DNA of 64,000 nucleotides from Candidatus Neomarinimicrobiota bacterium. Its GTDB lineage: Bacteria; Fidelibacterota; JAANXI01. The position numbers and the translations under genes are program-made. Under the pieces are notes generated by a model. It ran no database searches, had not been told where the DNA came from, and worked only from the letters and a program-made list of their open reading frames with translations. The stretch lies in NCBI GenBank assembly GCA_021734025.1, contig JAIPJS010000008.1, forward strand, positions 97,728 to 161,727, given 5' to 3'. Numbering within the stretch: position 1 is the stretch's first letter; each line of letters starts with the position of its first letter. Shown piece by piece: positions 1 to 8,763 of this stretch.

Positions 1-1
1 G

Positions 2-874
2 GTCGGGTTCAGTGTCTTTTCCACCAACCGGGGACGATTTGGATCAGGCGCATCCAGCTACTATTTACCGTTCAACATTTCCCGACGGGGGGGATCGGTT
101 TCCATCGGGCATCGTTTTCGGTGGCCGGATAGTTACTTCCGCGGCAACTGGTCGCTTTATATCGATTCCAAGGAATATACGAACATTCAGGATTCCACGA
201 CATTCCAGCGGATTGTCCGTAGCGGAGAAAAGTCGACCCGTGGTGTTCGGCTGACGCAAACCATTCGGCGGGACAGCCGGGACCGACCAGAATTTCCTAC
301 GGAAGGATCTCGGGTCACATTTCGGTCCGCAATATCTGGTGGCCCACTGGGCGGAAACGAAGAATACCACAAGCATGAGTTAAAGCTCGAATGGTTCACG
401 CCGATGGTCTGGGATTTGGTGTTGTATACGGATATTGAAGCCGGCGCAATGAAAGGATTGTATCGGAATGCGGTAATTCCGTATGATGAGCACTTTTTTA
501 TGGGGGGATCAGGGATGATCTACGGAACAGCTCTGCGTGGGTATAGCGACCGGGCTGTTGGTCCGACTTCAATTGATGGGTATCCACTAGGGGGACGTGC
601 CATGCTCAAGTATTCCCTGGAATTACGGGTACCCATTTCGGATAATCCGACGCTTTACGGCTTAGGTTTCTTCGAAAGTGGCAACACGTATCTGGACGTT
701 GAGCACATCAACCCGTATGCCCTGAAGCGATCTGCCGGCGTCGGTTTCCGGCTGTTTATGCCGATGTTGGGACTTTTGGGTTTTGACTTTGGATATGGCT
801 TCGATTCGCTTGAACCAGGTTCCACACAGCCGAATGGCTGGCAGACACATTTTATCTTTGGTCAACCATTTTAA
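2..874 (+). CDS. bamA: Outer-membrane assembly factor BamA, C-terminal part (5' truncated by window)
   Basis: The frame is open from base 2 to the TAA at 872-874, so only the C-terminal part (about 290 residues) of the BamA beta-barrel is present. BamA inserts beta-barrel proteins into the outer membrane. Two family hallmarks are visible: a DSRDRPEFPTEGS segment that matches the conserved barrel-start motif, and a GG...ALRGY segment matching the loop-6 region. The last residue is Phe, as in most outer-membrane barrels. It heads the envelope operon and is followed after 42 nt by a Skp-like chaperone gene, the usual order. The omitted N-terminal POTRA domains lie outside the window. Confidence 0.9.
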   Translation, partial: VGFSVFSTNRGRFGSGASSYYLPFNISRRGGSVSIGHRFRWPDSYFRGNWSLYIDSKEYTNIQDSTTFQRIVRSGEKSTRGVRLTQTIRRDSRDRPEFPTEGSRVTFRSAISGGPLGGNEEYHKHELKLEWFTPMVWDLVLYTDIEAGAMKGLYRNAVIPYDEHFFMGGSGMIYGTALRGYSDRAVGPTSIDGYPLGGRAMLKYSLELRVPISDNPTLYGLGFFESGNTYLDVEHINPYALKRSAGVGFRLFMPMLGLLGFDFGYGFDSLEPGSTQPNGWQTHFIFGQPF

Positions 875-916
875 TGTTTAGATTATAACAGACTTCAGAA
901 CTACAAGGAGGAAAGC

Positions 917-1471
917 GTGAAACGGATAACACAAGCAGGGATTTTACTAACCTTATCTGTCTTGATGGCCGTACCGGCATTGGGGCAATTAAAGATTGCA
1001 TATGTGAACTCGGATCGGATTATGCAGGAATACGAAGAGGCGCGAGAAGCCCAGAAGAAGATGGATCTGGAAGCCAAACAGCTGGAAAATAAGTATATGT
1101 CCATGACCAGTCAGCTGGATAGCCTGCAGCGTTCCTTTCAGCAGCAGCAGTTCGTGATGAGTGAAGAGCGCCGCCAGCAGAAGCAGCAGCAAATCCAGTC
1201 GCTCCAGCAGCGGATTCAGCAGTTCCAGATGGAAAACGTCGGCCCGCAGGGACAGATTTATGCCAAGCAGGAACAAATTCTGGGGCCGGTATTACAGAAG
1301 ATTAATACCGCTATCAAAAAAGTCGCTAACGATGGTAGTTACGACTATGTGCTGGATTCCGTCGGCGGTAACATCCTGTACGCGGAAGAAAAACACGATA
1401 TCACAGCGGATGTACTGTACGAACTGCGCCGGGGGACATCTTCCAGCAGCTCTTCATCTTCGCAACAATAA
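917..1471 (+). CDS. Periplasmic chaperone Skp/OmpH family
   Basis: A 184-residue exported protein of the Skp (OmpH) family, which carries unfolded outer-membrane proteins across the periplasm to BamA. The start is GTG at 917, with a strong ribosome site AAGGAGG seven nt upstream. A signal peptide covers residues 1 to about 23 (ending ALG-Q), followed by the family opening 'LKIAYVNSDRIMQEY' and a long Gln/Glu-rich coiled coil (about residues 40-115). The C-terminus ends in an unusual run of Ser and Gln. It sits directly between bamA and lpxD, as is typical of this family. Confidence 0.88.
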   Translation: MKRITQAGILLTLSVLMAVPALGQLKIAYVNSDRIMQEYEEAREAQKKMDLEAKQLENKYMSMTSQLDSLQRSFQQQQFVMSEERRQQKQQQIQSLQQRIQQFQMENVGPQGQIYAKQEQILGPVLQKINTAIKKVANDGSYDYVLDSVGGNILYAEEKHDITADVLYELRRGTSSSSSSSSQQ

Positions 1472-1502
1472 CACATAGACGGCTGCCTGCGTAGAACATT
1501 TC

Positions 1503-2534
1503 GTGAATACATCACTATCTGAAATTGCAGCCATGGTGGAAGGGGAGCTCCATGGCGGTGCTCCCGACGTCAGTATTACTGACATCGCCGAGATCCAGCT
1601 GGCTAATGAGAACGAAATTACCTTCGTCGGGAATTCTAAATACTTTACGTATCTCTCAGAAACCAAAGCTGCGGCAGTTATTTTACCTACAAGTTATTCC
1701 GGGGATTTTGAACCCCGGATTCAGGTCGATAATCCTCAGCTGGCCGTCAAAATCCTCATCGATCATTTCCGACCACCTCATCCGCTGTCCTTCCAAGGTA
1801 TCCATGAGTCGGCGGTAATTCATTCATCGGCAAAAATCGGTGAAAAGGTGACCATCGGTCCGAACACGGTGATCGGCAGTCACTGCATCATTGGAGATAA
1901 CGCGATTATCGAAGGCAACGTGAATATTGGACAGGACTGCTCTCTCGGTCACGATACCCATCTCTATCCGAACATCACCGTCTATGATCGTACTACCATC
2001 GGTGCCAATTGTATTGTGCACAGCGGAACCGTGCTCGGGAGCGACGGTTACGGGTTTACTCAGGAAGATGGTATCCACCGGAAAATCCGTCAGGTGGGGG
2101 CCGTACGGATTGAGGACGACGTTGAGATTGGCTCCAACTGTTCCATTGATCGCGCAACGTTGGGGGAAACGGTTATTGGCCAGGGATCCAAGCTGGATAA
2201 CTTGGTGCAGATAGGTCATAACGTGAAAATCGGCAAGGGTTGCCTTATTGTGGCGCAGGTTGGTATTTCCGGCAGTACGCAACTGGGCGATTATGTGGTC
2301 GTTGGCGGTCAGGTCGGCCTCGCCGGACATCTGAAAATTGGTGATCAGGTCACAATTGCATCAAAGTCAGGTGTTACCAAAGATATTGAGGGACATGAGA
2401 CCGTATCCGGATTCCCGGCACAGTCCCACAGCGAAGAACGCAAACAGGTAATTTATATACGACAACTCCCGGAGATGGCCAGCCGTATTAAATCTTTGGA
2501 AGAGACCATAGAGAAGAAAGAGAATCCGGAGTGA
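1503..2534 (+). CDS. lpxD: UDP-3-O-acylglucosamine N-acyltransferase LpxD
   Basis: LpxD adds the second acyl chain (N-linked) to UDP-3-O-acyl-glucosamine in lipid A synthesis in the cytoplasm. The 343-residue length is standard. An N-terminal uridine-binding domain (about 1-100) is followed by hexapeptide repeats forming a left-handed beta-helix (about 105-300). The 'NLVQIGHNVKIG' segment carries the catalytic-His context of this family. A short helical C-terminus ends the protein. The start is GTG at 1503, without an obvious Shine-Dalgarno sequence. The stop overlaps the next start as GTGA, so translation is probably coupled to lpxC/fabZ. Confidence 0.93.
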   Translation: MNTSLSEIAAMVEGELHGGAPDVSITDIAEIQLANENEITFVGNSKYFTYLSETKAAAVILPTSYSGDFEPRIQVDNPQLAVKILIDHFRPPHPLSFQGIHESAVIHSSAKIGEKVTIGPNTVIGSHCIIGDNAIIEGNVNIGQDCSLGHDTHLYPNITVYDRTTIGANCIVHSGTVLGSDGYGFTQEDGIHRKIRQVGAVRIEDDVEIGSNCSIDRATLGETVIGQGSKLDNLVQIGHNVKIGKGCLIVAQVGISGSTQLGDYVVVGGQVGLAGHLKIGDQVTIASKSGVTKDIEGHETVSGFPAQSHSEERKQVIYIRQLPEMASRIKSLEETIEKKENPE

Positions 2535-3934
2535 AGAAGCAACGAACGATACAAAAACCAATTTCCATAGAAGGGTACGGCCTCCATACCGGTGAACCGT
2601 GCAAAATGACATTCCGTCCGGCGGAGGTGAATACCGGCTTTCAATTTCGGCGGTTAGACCTGGAAGAGGCGCCGGCGATTCAGGCAGATATTGAACATGT
2701 GGTGGATATCTCCCGGGGGACGACAATCCAGGCAAATGGCGCCAAAGTGCATACGGTGGAACACGTGCTCTCCGCATTGGCCGGTTTGCAATTAGATAAT
2801 GTCATGGTAGATCTAAACGGGCCGGAACCACCTGTTATGGACGGCAGTGCAAAACCGTATGTGGACGCGCTGCTCGAAGTTGGATTCCGGGAACAGGATG
2901 AGGAGCGTCAGGAACTGCAGATCGACAAGACGATCACCTATTCTGACCCGGATCGGGAAGTGGATATCCATCTGCTGCCGTCCGACCGGCTTCGCGTTAC
3001 CTTTATGATCGACTATAAAAATCCGACTCTGGGAACGCAGTATACGGCCCTCTATTCTCTGGAAGACGAATACGCCGACGAATTTGCCGAAGCCCGGACG
3101 TTTTGCTTCCTTCACGAAGTCGAGGACCTGAAGGAACAAGGCCTGATCAAGGGCGGCAATGTGGAAAACGCTGTGGTGATCGTTGACCGGGAAATCGAGA
3201 AATCCGAGTTTGACCGGCTGAAGAGATTATTTAAGATCGAGGACGATATTACGCTCGGCACAAACGGAATCCTGGACAGCAAAGAACTCAGGTTCTACAA
3301 CGAGCCAGCCCGGCACAAGGTTGTGGACCTTATTGGTGATATGGCGTTGTTAGGTATGCCGATTAAAGGACACATTATTGCAGCCCGCAGCGGCCATGCG
3401 GCGAACGTGGAACTGGTGAAGAAAATTAAAAAAGAGTATGAACGACAGCTGATCCGGGAAAAATATCAGAGTGAGCAGCAAGATGACAGCCAGTACTTTT
3501 TTGATGTCCGTGCCATCAGTAAAATCCTGCCGCACCGGTATCCGTTTTTGTTGGTCGACAGAATTTTGGACCTGGAACCGCAGAAGCGGGTAACAGCCAT
3601 CAAGAACGTGACCATTAACGAACATTTTTTTCAGGGTCATTTTCCTGGAAAACCAATAATGCCGGGTGTTCTGGTACTGGAAGCCATGGGGCAGGCCGGT
3701 GGGATTCTGCTGTTGAATACCGTGGATAATCCGGAAAATAAACTGGTGTACTTTACCGGAATCGATAACGTCAAATTTCGGAAAACCATTGTACCCGGCG
3801 ATCAAATCCGATTGGAATTGGAACTTTTAAAATACAGGCTATCCATCTGTAAGATGCGCGGAAAAGCATATGTAAACGGACAGGTGGTCGCCGAAGCTGA
3901 ACTCAGTGCTTCAGTAGTGGAGCAGGACGACTAG
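2531..3934 (+). CDS. lpxC/fabZ: Bifunctional UDP-3-O-acyl-GlcNAc deacetylase / 3-hydroxyacyl-ACP dehydratase (LpxC-FabZ fusion)
   Basis: A 467-residue fusion. Residues 1 to about 305 are LpxC, the zinc deacetylase committing to lipid A: zinc ligands H78 (in HTVEHVLSAL), H262 and D266 (HKVVDLIGD), and general acid H289 (SGHA). Residues from about 325 are FabZ, the hot-dog dehydratase of fatty-acid elongation, with catalytic H370 and E384 (HFPGKPIMPGV...EAMGQ). A charged linker of about 20 residues joins them. The fusion is known from Bacteroidota and relatives, so it is a taxonomic pointer. GTG start, overlapping the lpxD stop by 4 nt. Confidence 0.95.
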   Translation: MKKQRTIQKPISIEGYGLHTGEPCKMTFRPAEVNTGFQFRRLDLEEAPAIQADIEHVVDISRGTTIQANGAKVHTVEHVLSALAGLQLDNVMVDLNGPEPPVMDGSAKPYVDALLEVGFREQDEERQELQIDKTITYSDPDREVDIHLLPSDRLRVTFMIDYKNPTLGTQYTALYSLEDEYADEFAEARTFCFLHEVEDLKEQGLIKGGNVENAVVIVDREIEKSEFDRLKRLFKIEDDITLGTNGILDSKELRFYNEPARHKVVDLIGDMALLGMPIKGHIIAARSGHAANVELVKKIKKEYERQLIREKYQSEQQDDSQYFFDVRAISKILPHRYPFLLVDRILDLEPQKRVTAIKNVTINEHFFQGHFPGKPIMPGVLVLEAMGQAGGILLLNTVDNPENKLVYFTGIDNVKFRKTIVPGDQIRLELELLKYRLSICKMRGKAYVNGQVVAEAELSASVVEQDD

Positions 3935-3936
3935 TT

Positions 3937-4707
3937 TTGAGCATTCATCCGTCTGCAATTATTCACGATTCCGCAAAAATTGGCGAGAACGTCTCTGTCG
4001 GTCCGTTTTCCATCGTCGAAAAAAATACGGTTATTGAAGACGGGGTGGAAATCCGTGCTCATGCGATGATCGGAGAGAACACAATACTCCGACGGAACTG
4101 CAAGGTATTCCACGGGGCGGTCGTGGGTGAAATCCCCCAGGATCTCAAGTTCAATGGCGAAAACACCTATGTGGAAGTTGGCGAGAGCACGGTGATTCGA
4201 GAGTACGTGACAATTCACCGGGGGACAGATGATCGGCACAAGACGCTGCTCGGGCGGAATTGCCTGATAATGGCGTACGCTCATGTGGCGCACGATTGTT
4301 TTCTCGGCGATAATGTAATTCTGGCGAATGCCGTCAATCTGGCTGGTCACGTAACCCTGGAAGATTATGTAATCCTCGGCGGATTGGTGCCGGTGCATCA
4401 ATTTGTACGCATCGGTAAGCACGCATATATCGGGGGAGGATATCGGGTATCCAAAGATGTCCCACCATTTATCCTTGCCAGTTCCGAGCCGTTGACATAT
4501 GCCGGCCTCAACGTGGTCGGATTACGCCGCAGAGGATTCACCGCCGAAAATCGGTCCCTTATAAAGAAGGCTTATCGCCTGCTATTCCGTTCGGAGTACA
4601 ACACATCGCAGGCCCTGGAACAGATCAAGACCCAGTTGACACAAACTGAAGAAGTCAAATATATCATCCAGTTCGTTGAACAGAGTGAACGCGGCATTAT
4701 AGGCTGA
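3937..4707 (+). CDS. lpxA: UDP-N-acetylglucosamine acyltransferase LpxA
   Basis: LpxA catalyses the first step of lipid A synthesis, 3-O-acylation of UDP-GlcNAc. The 256-residue protein has N-terminal hexapeptide repeats, the catalytic-His region 'AYAHVAHDCFLGDN', the acyl-chain ruler region 'GGLVPVHQFVRIG', and a helical C-terminal domain (from about residue 190). The start is TTG at 3937, two nt after the lpxC/fabZ stop; the next residues (SIHPSAIIH) match the family N-terminus, which supports this start. The stop TGA shares its A with the next ATG. Confidence 0.94.
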   Translation: MSIHPSAIIHDSAKIGENVSVGPFSIVEKNTVIEDGVEIRAHAMIGENTILRRNCKVFHGAVVGEIPQDLKFNGENTYVEVGESTVIREYVTIHRGTDDRHKTLLGRNCLIMAYAHVAHDCFLGDNVILANAVNLAGHVTLEDYVILGGLVPVHQFVRIGKHAYIGGGYRVSKDVPPFILASSEPLTYAGLNVVGLRRRGFTAENRSLIKKAYRLLFRSEYNTSQALEQIKTQLTQTEEVKYIIQFVEQSERGIIG

Positions 4708-5540
4708 TGGCGCCCCCACTCTGGCGCTTTATCCCGCTGAGTACGGAAAGCGGTCAGTTTCACATGGCCGCCGATACATACCTGACTCACCATTCCAAAG
4801 AATTGCCGGTCCTGCGGTTTTACCAGTGGAAGCCGTATGCCCTTTCTCTGGGACACCACCAAGCTACAGATTCCATTGATTTTACCGCGTGCAGGAACGG
4901 GGGAATTGATGTAGTGCGGCGTCCGACGGGAGGACGTGCTATTTTGCACGCCGACGAACTTACCTACTCTGTCATCATCCCGGCGGGCTCCCCGATTGGC
5001 CGGGGCGGCGTTCATGAAATTCACAACAAAATCAGTCAGGCGCTGGCTGCGGGTATTCTTCGGTTGGGTGCGGATATTCGGCTGAATGAGGCGGGCTCCG
5101 ATCTGCGGAGTCAGTATAACGACACGATCGGATCGCTGGCGTGTTTTTCATCCACCACGAAATACGAGCTCCAACTGGCGGACAAAAAGGTGGTTGGCAG
5201 TGCCCAGCGAAAATTCGGGTCCGAAGTTCTCCAGCACGGCTCTATTCTGCTTGGTGCAGCCCATAGAGCATTGCCGGAATTTTTGAATCTGACATCTGAG
5301 CAAGAGAAAGCAGTTCGCCGCCAACTGGATTCGAAAACGACCGAATTACGGAAGCACCTTTCCAGAGATATTGATATGGCGGCGCTGTGTGGGCATATCC
5401 GTGCGGGATTTCAGGATGTCTTCGGATGCGAATTCCGGGAACAGCCGCTCACCGATTCCGAGCGCCAAAGCATTCGTGATTCCAGTGACAAATACCGTAT
5501 ATTACCTTCCTATGCGAACGCTTCGACTAATACTAGGTAG
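4707..5540 (+). CDS. Lipoyl/octanoyl transferase family protein (LipM-like)
   Basis: A 277-residue member of the biotin/lipoate ligase fold. The 'RRPTGGRAILH' motif (71-81) is the substrate-binding loop. C146 in 'GSLACFSS' and K161 in 'KKVVGSAQRKFG' correspond to the Cys and Lys of LipM-type octanoyltransferases, which move octanoate from acyl carrier protein to lipoyl domains. Length matches LipM, and the C-terminal accessory domain of LplA ligases is absent. I therefore favour octanoyltransferase over lipoate ligase, but the two cannot be separated with certainty. Its start overlaps the lpxA stop by one base (TGATG), so it is in the same operon. Confidence 0.75.
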   Translation: MAPPLWRFIPLSTESGQFHMAADTYLTHHSKELPVLRFYQWKPYALSLGHHQATDSIDFTACRNGGIDVVRRPTGGRAILHADELTYSVIIPAGSPIGRGGVHEIHNKISQALAAGILRLGADIRLNEAGSDLRSQYNDTIGSLACFSSTTKYELQLADKKVVGSAQRKFGSEVLQHGSILLGAAHRALPEFLNLTSEQEKAVRRQLDSKTTELRKHLSRDIDMAALCGHIRAGFQDVFGCEFREQPLTDSERQSIRDSSDKYRILPSYANASTNTR

Positions 5541-6285
5541 CCTGTGCTTTATCATTTTTGGAGGCAGTCTGTATGGGCAATACCGCCTCCCGGTTGATTT
5601 TTCCGGAAGTGATTCAACGCAGATCACCGGAAATCTGAATCGGTTCGCGGATCACTGGGGACTGCACCTGGGTGAAATTCCGGGATTTGTGTTCCCGGCC
5701 GACGGGGAATTTCCGAGGATCCAATTTTATTATCAGCAGTCCGGAGGGTTTACCCATCAGAAATCGCGATATGATGGTAATCCTCCGGACGGTATTACCA
5801 GTCTCGGTACTTTCACAGCCATGGGAGACGTGACCTCGAATCTCCAGCTAATTCTCCGGTATAATACCTTGGCTCTGGAAAACCGGGGAGCCGTATTAAA
5901 CGGCTACGGAGCGCGTTTTCGGTCGGCGGTGGGTACGGACAGCCTGCACGCGCTGGCCATTGGCGTACTCAATCAAAAGGTGGCGGATGCCGGAAATTTC
6001 TCTGCAAACAGCCTGGATATCAGCTTTCAGTACGGATGGTTTCTCGGGTACTGGACAATCCGCGCGGATTTGGCGGCAAGCTTCGTCGATGGAAAAGTGG
6101 ATGTCAGTGGGAATTCGGCCATCGGCACGGCGCATGATGGCCGATATGAGCACCGGACGATTCACGGCGGCCTGGCACTATACAGGCAATACAGGCGAAT
6201 CACCACCGGACTGACACTTCGAACGAATTTAAACATCTGGACACTACACGGGACAATCGGATGGAGTCTCCCATCAAATTTTTAA
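5512..6285 (+). CDS. Exported protein of unknown function, probable outer-membrane/beta-rich
   Basis: I do not recognise the family. Starting at ATG 5512 (chosen because a signal peptide, MRTLRLILGSLCFIIFGGS to about YGQ, follows directly), the protein has 257 residues. The mature part is rich in alternating hydrophobic and polar stretches with Gly, Tyr and Trp and ends in Phe (SLPSNF), which suggests a small outer-membrane barrel. The gene overlaps the lipM-like gene by 29 nt and dxr by 25 nt, so it belongs to the envelope operon. An upstream in-frame start at 5371 would overlap the previous gene by 170 nt and is less likely. Confidence 0.65.
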   Translation: MRTLRLILGSLCFIIFGGSLYGQYRLPVDFSGSDSTQITGNLNRFADHWGLHLGEIPGFVFPADGEFPRIQFYYQQSGGFTHQKSRYDGNPPDGITSLGTFTAMGDVTSNLQLILRYNTLALENRGAVLNGYGARFRSAVGTDSLHALAIGVLNQKVADAGNFSANSLDISFQYGWFLGYWTIRADLAASFVDGKVDVSGNSAIGTAHDGRYEHRTIHGGLALYRQYRRITTGLTLRTNLNIWTLHGTIGWSLPSNF

Positions 6286-7427
6286 CAATTCTGGGCAGTA
6301 CCGGATCAATCGGCGTAAGTGCGCTGAAGGTGGTCGATGCCCATCCGGACCGGTTTCGGGTTACCGGGTTGTCAGCGTATTCCAACGCCGAATTGCTTGC
6401 TGAACAGGCCCGGCAATACCAGCCCGATGTGGTTTGCCTCGTTAATGAATCTAAATTACCGGAATTGCGCGACGCGCTGGCCGCTGAAAATATTGAAATA
6501 TTGGGAGGGCGGATCGGCCTGTTAGAACTAGCAGCCAGGGATGACGCGACGCTCGTGCTCAATGCGATAGTCGGATCACCTGGAATGGAGCCAACCATCA
6601 GGGCCATCGAAGCCGGGACGGACGTGGCGCTCTCGAATAAAGAGAGCCTGGTGATGGCCGGCGATCTGATTCGGCGGAAACTGGCAGAGCACGATGTCGC
6701 GCTTTATCCTGTCGACAGCGAGCATAGCGCCATCTGGCAGTGCCTGCGCGGGGAGCAACTAAGCGAGGTGAATAAGATTATTCTCACTGCCTCAGGCGGG
6801 CCATTCCTGAATACTCCTGCCAGGGATTTTAAAACGCTGACTGTCTCGCAGGCACTGGATCATCCGAATTGGAATATGGGGAAAAAGATTACCATCGATT
6901 CGGCCACCATGATGAACAAGGGACTCGAAGTCATTGAGGCACATTGGCTGTTCGATATTCCGCCGGATCGTATCGAGGTACTCGTGCATCCACAGTCGAT
7001 TATCCATTCCATGGTAGAATTTGCGGATGGTTCGGTGAAGGCACAGCTAGGTATCCCGGATATGAAGGTACCGATTCAATATGCGTTATTGTATCCGGAG
7101 CACGCTCCGCCACGGTGGGATACGCTGGATCTGGCATCGCTGGGACAATTGACTTTTGAGGCGGCCGATACGGAAAAATTCCGGAGCATCGAGCTGGCAT
7201 ACAAGGCCTTGCAGGAAGGGGGAACTCTGCCTGCGGTGTTGAATGTAGCGAACGAGGTGGCTGTGTACGCGTTCCTGGATGAAAAAATCGGTTTTACGGA
7301 TATTCCGGAGTTAGTGGAACAGGCTCTGGAAGCCCATGATACTACGCTTCATCCTTCTCTGGAAGTTATCCTGGAAACGGAACAGTGGACAAAGGCTTTT
7401 ATAGAGCCTAAATTAGAAATCCCGTAA
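6261..7427 (+). CDS. dxr: 1-deoxy-D-xylulose 5-phosphate reductoisomerase
   Basis: Dxr converts DXP to 2-C-methyl-D-erythritol 4-phosphate with NADPH, the first committed step of the MEP isoprenoid pathway. The 388-residue length is typical. The NADPH loop 'GSTGSIG' lies at residues 12-18. The segments 'NKESLVMAG', 'VDSEHSA', 'TASGGPF' and 'TIDSATMMNKGLEVIEAHWLF' are the known metal and substrate-binding regions. The start at 6261 overlaps the preceding exported-protein gene by 25 nt. rseP follows after about 50 nt, a neighbourhood widely conserved in bacteria. Confidence 0.95.
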   Translation: MESPIKFLTILGSTGSIGVSALKVVDAHPDRFRVTGLSAYSNAELLAEQARQYQPDVVCLVNESKLPELRDALAAENIEILGGRIGLLELAARDDATLVLNAIVGSPGMEPTIRAIEAGTDVALSNKESLVMAGDLIRRKLAEHDVALYPVDSEHSAIWQCLRGEQLSEVNKIILTASGGPFLNTPARDFKTLTVSQALDHPNWNMGKKITIDSATMMNKGLEVIEAHWLFDIPPDRIEVLVHPQSIIHSMVEFADGSVKAQLGIPDMKVPIQYALLYPEHAPPRWDTLDLASLGQLTFEAADTEKFRSIELAYKALQEGGTLPAVLNVANEVAVYAFLDEKIGFTDIPELVEQALEAHDTTLHPSLEVILETEQWTKAFIEPKLEIP

Positions 7428-7478
7428 AGGTTGGCCCTGAACGGGAGGGCAAAGCAACTCAATTAGAAACGGACTGTT

Positions 7479-8540
7479 ATGATTATCAATATATTGGCAA
7501 TAATTTTTGCGCTGGGGCTTATTATCCTGGTGCACGAACTGGGACATTTCTTTGCAGCAAAGATGTCCGGAGTGCGGGTTGACCGGTTTTCCATCGGATT
7601 CCCGCCGCATTTCTTTAAAAAGCAGAAGGGCGAGACTGAATACTGTCTCGGTGCCGTACCGCTGGGTGGCTATGTAAAAATGGCCGGTATGCTGGATGAA
7701 AGTATGGACGAAGAGATCAAGGGCGAGCCATGGGAGTTTGCTTCCAAGAGTATTCCCCAGAAGATCTTCATTATGAGCGCCGGAGTGCTGATGAACTTCA
7801 TTCTGGCGGCCATCATTTTTAGTTTCATAACACTGGCCCAGGGAATCCCGGAGAGTTCGGATACCACAGTTGTGGATCAGGTGGTGCAGGACTATCCGGC
7901 GGCTGAAGCCGGGATGAAACCCGGGGCGCGGATTACATCTGTAAACGGAGAACAGGTCGACACCTGGCAGGAGCTCACGAATATCATCCACAACCTGCCC
8001 AACACGGAAATTGACGTAACCTGGGTACAGAACGGCGAAACTCAGTCGGCAACGTTAACTACCAAAGTCGATAGGCAGTTTACTGATGGTGAACTGAAAG
8101 AAATTGGACTTATCGGAATCTCTCCGGAGGTGCATCGCCGGAGCGCAGGACTTTTTGAATCGCTGGGATCGGGCCTGTCGCAGACCTGGTGGTGGGGTAA
8201 AGTCACGGTGGTCTCCTTGAAGATGCTCATTACCGGCGAAGAATCGATGAAATCCGTCGGCGGTCCCATTTTTATTGCAAAACTGGCGGGAGACAGTGCC
8301 CGGAACGGGTTTATGAATCTGCTGAATCTGGTGGCGATTATCAGCATCAATATCGGGTTTCTGAACATCCTGCCGGTACCGGCACTGGATGGCGGGCATC
8401 TGGTGATTACCATGATTGAGGGGATTAAGGGCGATCCCCTGAGCGTAAAGACCCGCATGATCGTCCAGCAGGTCGGAATGGCACTGTTGTTAACGCTGAT
8501 GGTTTTTGTGATCTACAACGATATTATGCGGCTACTCTAA
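7479..8540 (+). CDS. rseP: Site-2 intramembrane zinc metalloprotease RseP
   Basis: RseP cleaves membrane-bound anti-sigma factors and signal-peptide remnants within the inner membrane. The 353-residue protein has the zinc motif HELGH at residues 19-23 in the first membrane helix, a single PDZ domain (about 125-200), and the third zinc ligand D304 in 'PVPALDGGH'. E. coli RseP has two PDZ domains; here only one is evident. It closes the bamA-lpx-dxr operon. A hairpin directly after the stop may end transcription. Confidence 0.92.
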   Translation: MIINILAIIFALGLIILVHELGHFFAAKMSGVRVDRFSIGFPPHFFKKQKGETEYCLGAVPLGGYVKMAGMLDESMDEEIKGEPWEFASKSIPQKIFIMSAGVLMNFILAAIIFSFITLAQGIPESSDTTVVDQVVQDYPAAEAGMKPGARITSVNGEQVDTWQELTNIIHNLPNTEIDVTWVQNGETQSATLTTKVDRQFTDGELKEIGLIGISPEVHRRSAGLFESLGSGLSQTWWWGKVTVVSLKMLITGEESMKSVGGPIFIAKLAGDSARNGFMNLLNLVAIISINIGFLNILPVPALDGGHLVITMIEGIKGDPLSVKTRMIVQQVGMALLLTLMVFVIYNDIMRLL

Positions 8541-8576
8541 AAATTTCTCCTTACCGGAGGAATTTACCGGCTTTTT
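8541..8576 (+). terminator. Possible terminator of the bamA-rseP operon
   Basis: Immediately after the rseP stop, AAATTTCTCC (8541-8550) pairs with GGAGGAATTT (8556-8565) with one G-U pair and a 5-nt loop. A short CTTTTT run ends at 8576. The T-run lies 6 nt from the stem, so this is only a moderate candidate. Confidence 0.35.
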
Positions 8577-8763
8577 CCGTAATCGTCCGGGCTCAGATTT
8601 ATTGATATTTATTGCGGCGATCTCATACGCCTGACGTTCGACATTACACGATATTATATAAACCATTTACCTGTACTGAATTATAATATCGCGCAATTTG
8701 CGTGAAACAGAACGCTCGCGCATACAATTTAATTGGTCGAACCCCAAACCCGGAGGGTGTGTC

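Noticed and set aside
65..399. Short frames in other phases at the window start
   Set aside because: The continuous frame from base 2 gives BamA motifs, so the others are shadows.
8699..8763. A tRNA-like TTGGTCGAACCCC string
   Set aside because: It resembles a T-loop on the minus strand, but no acceptor, D or anticodon stem can be drawn around it.
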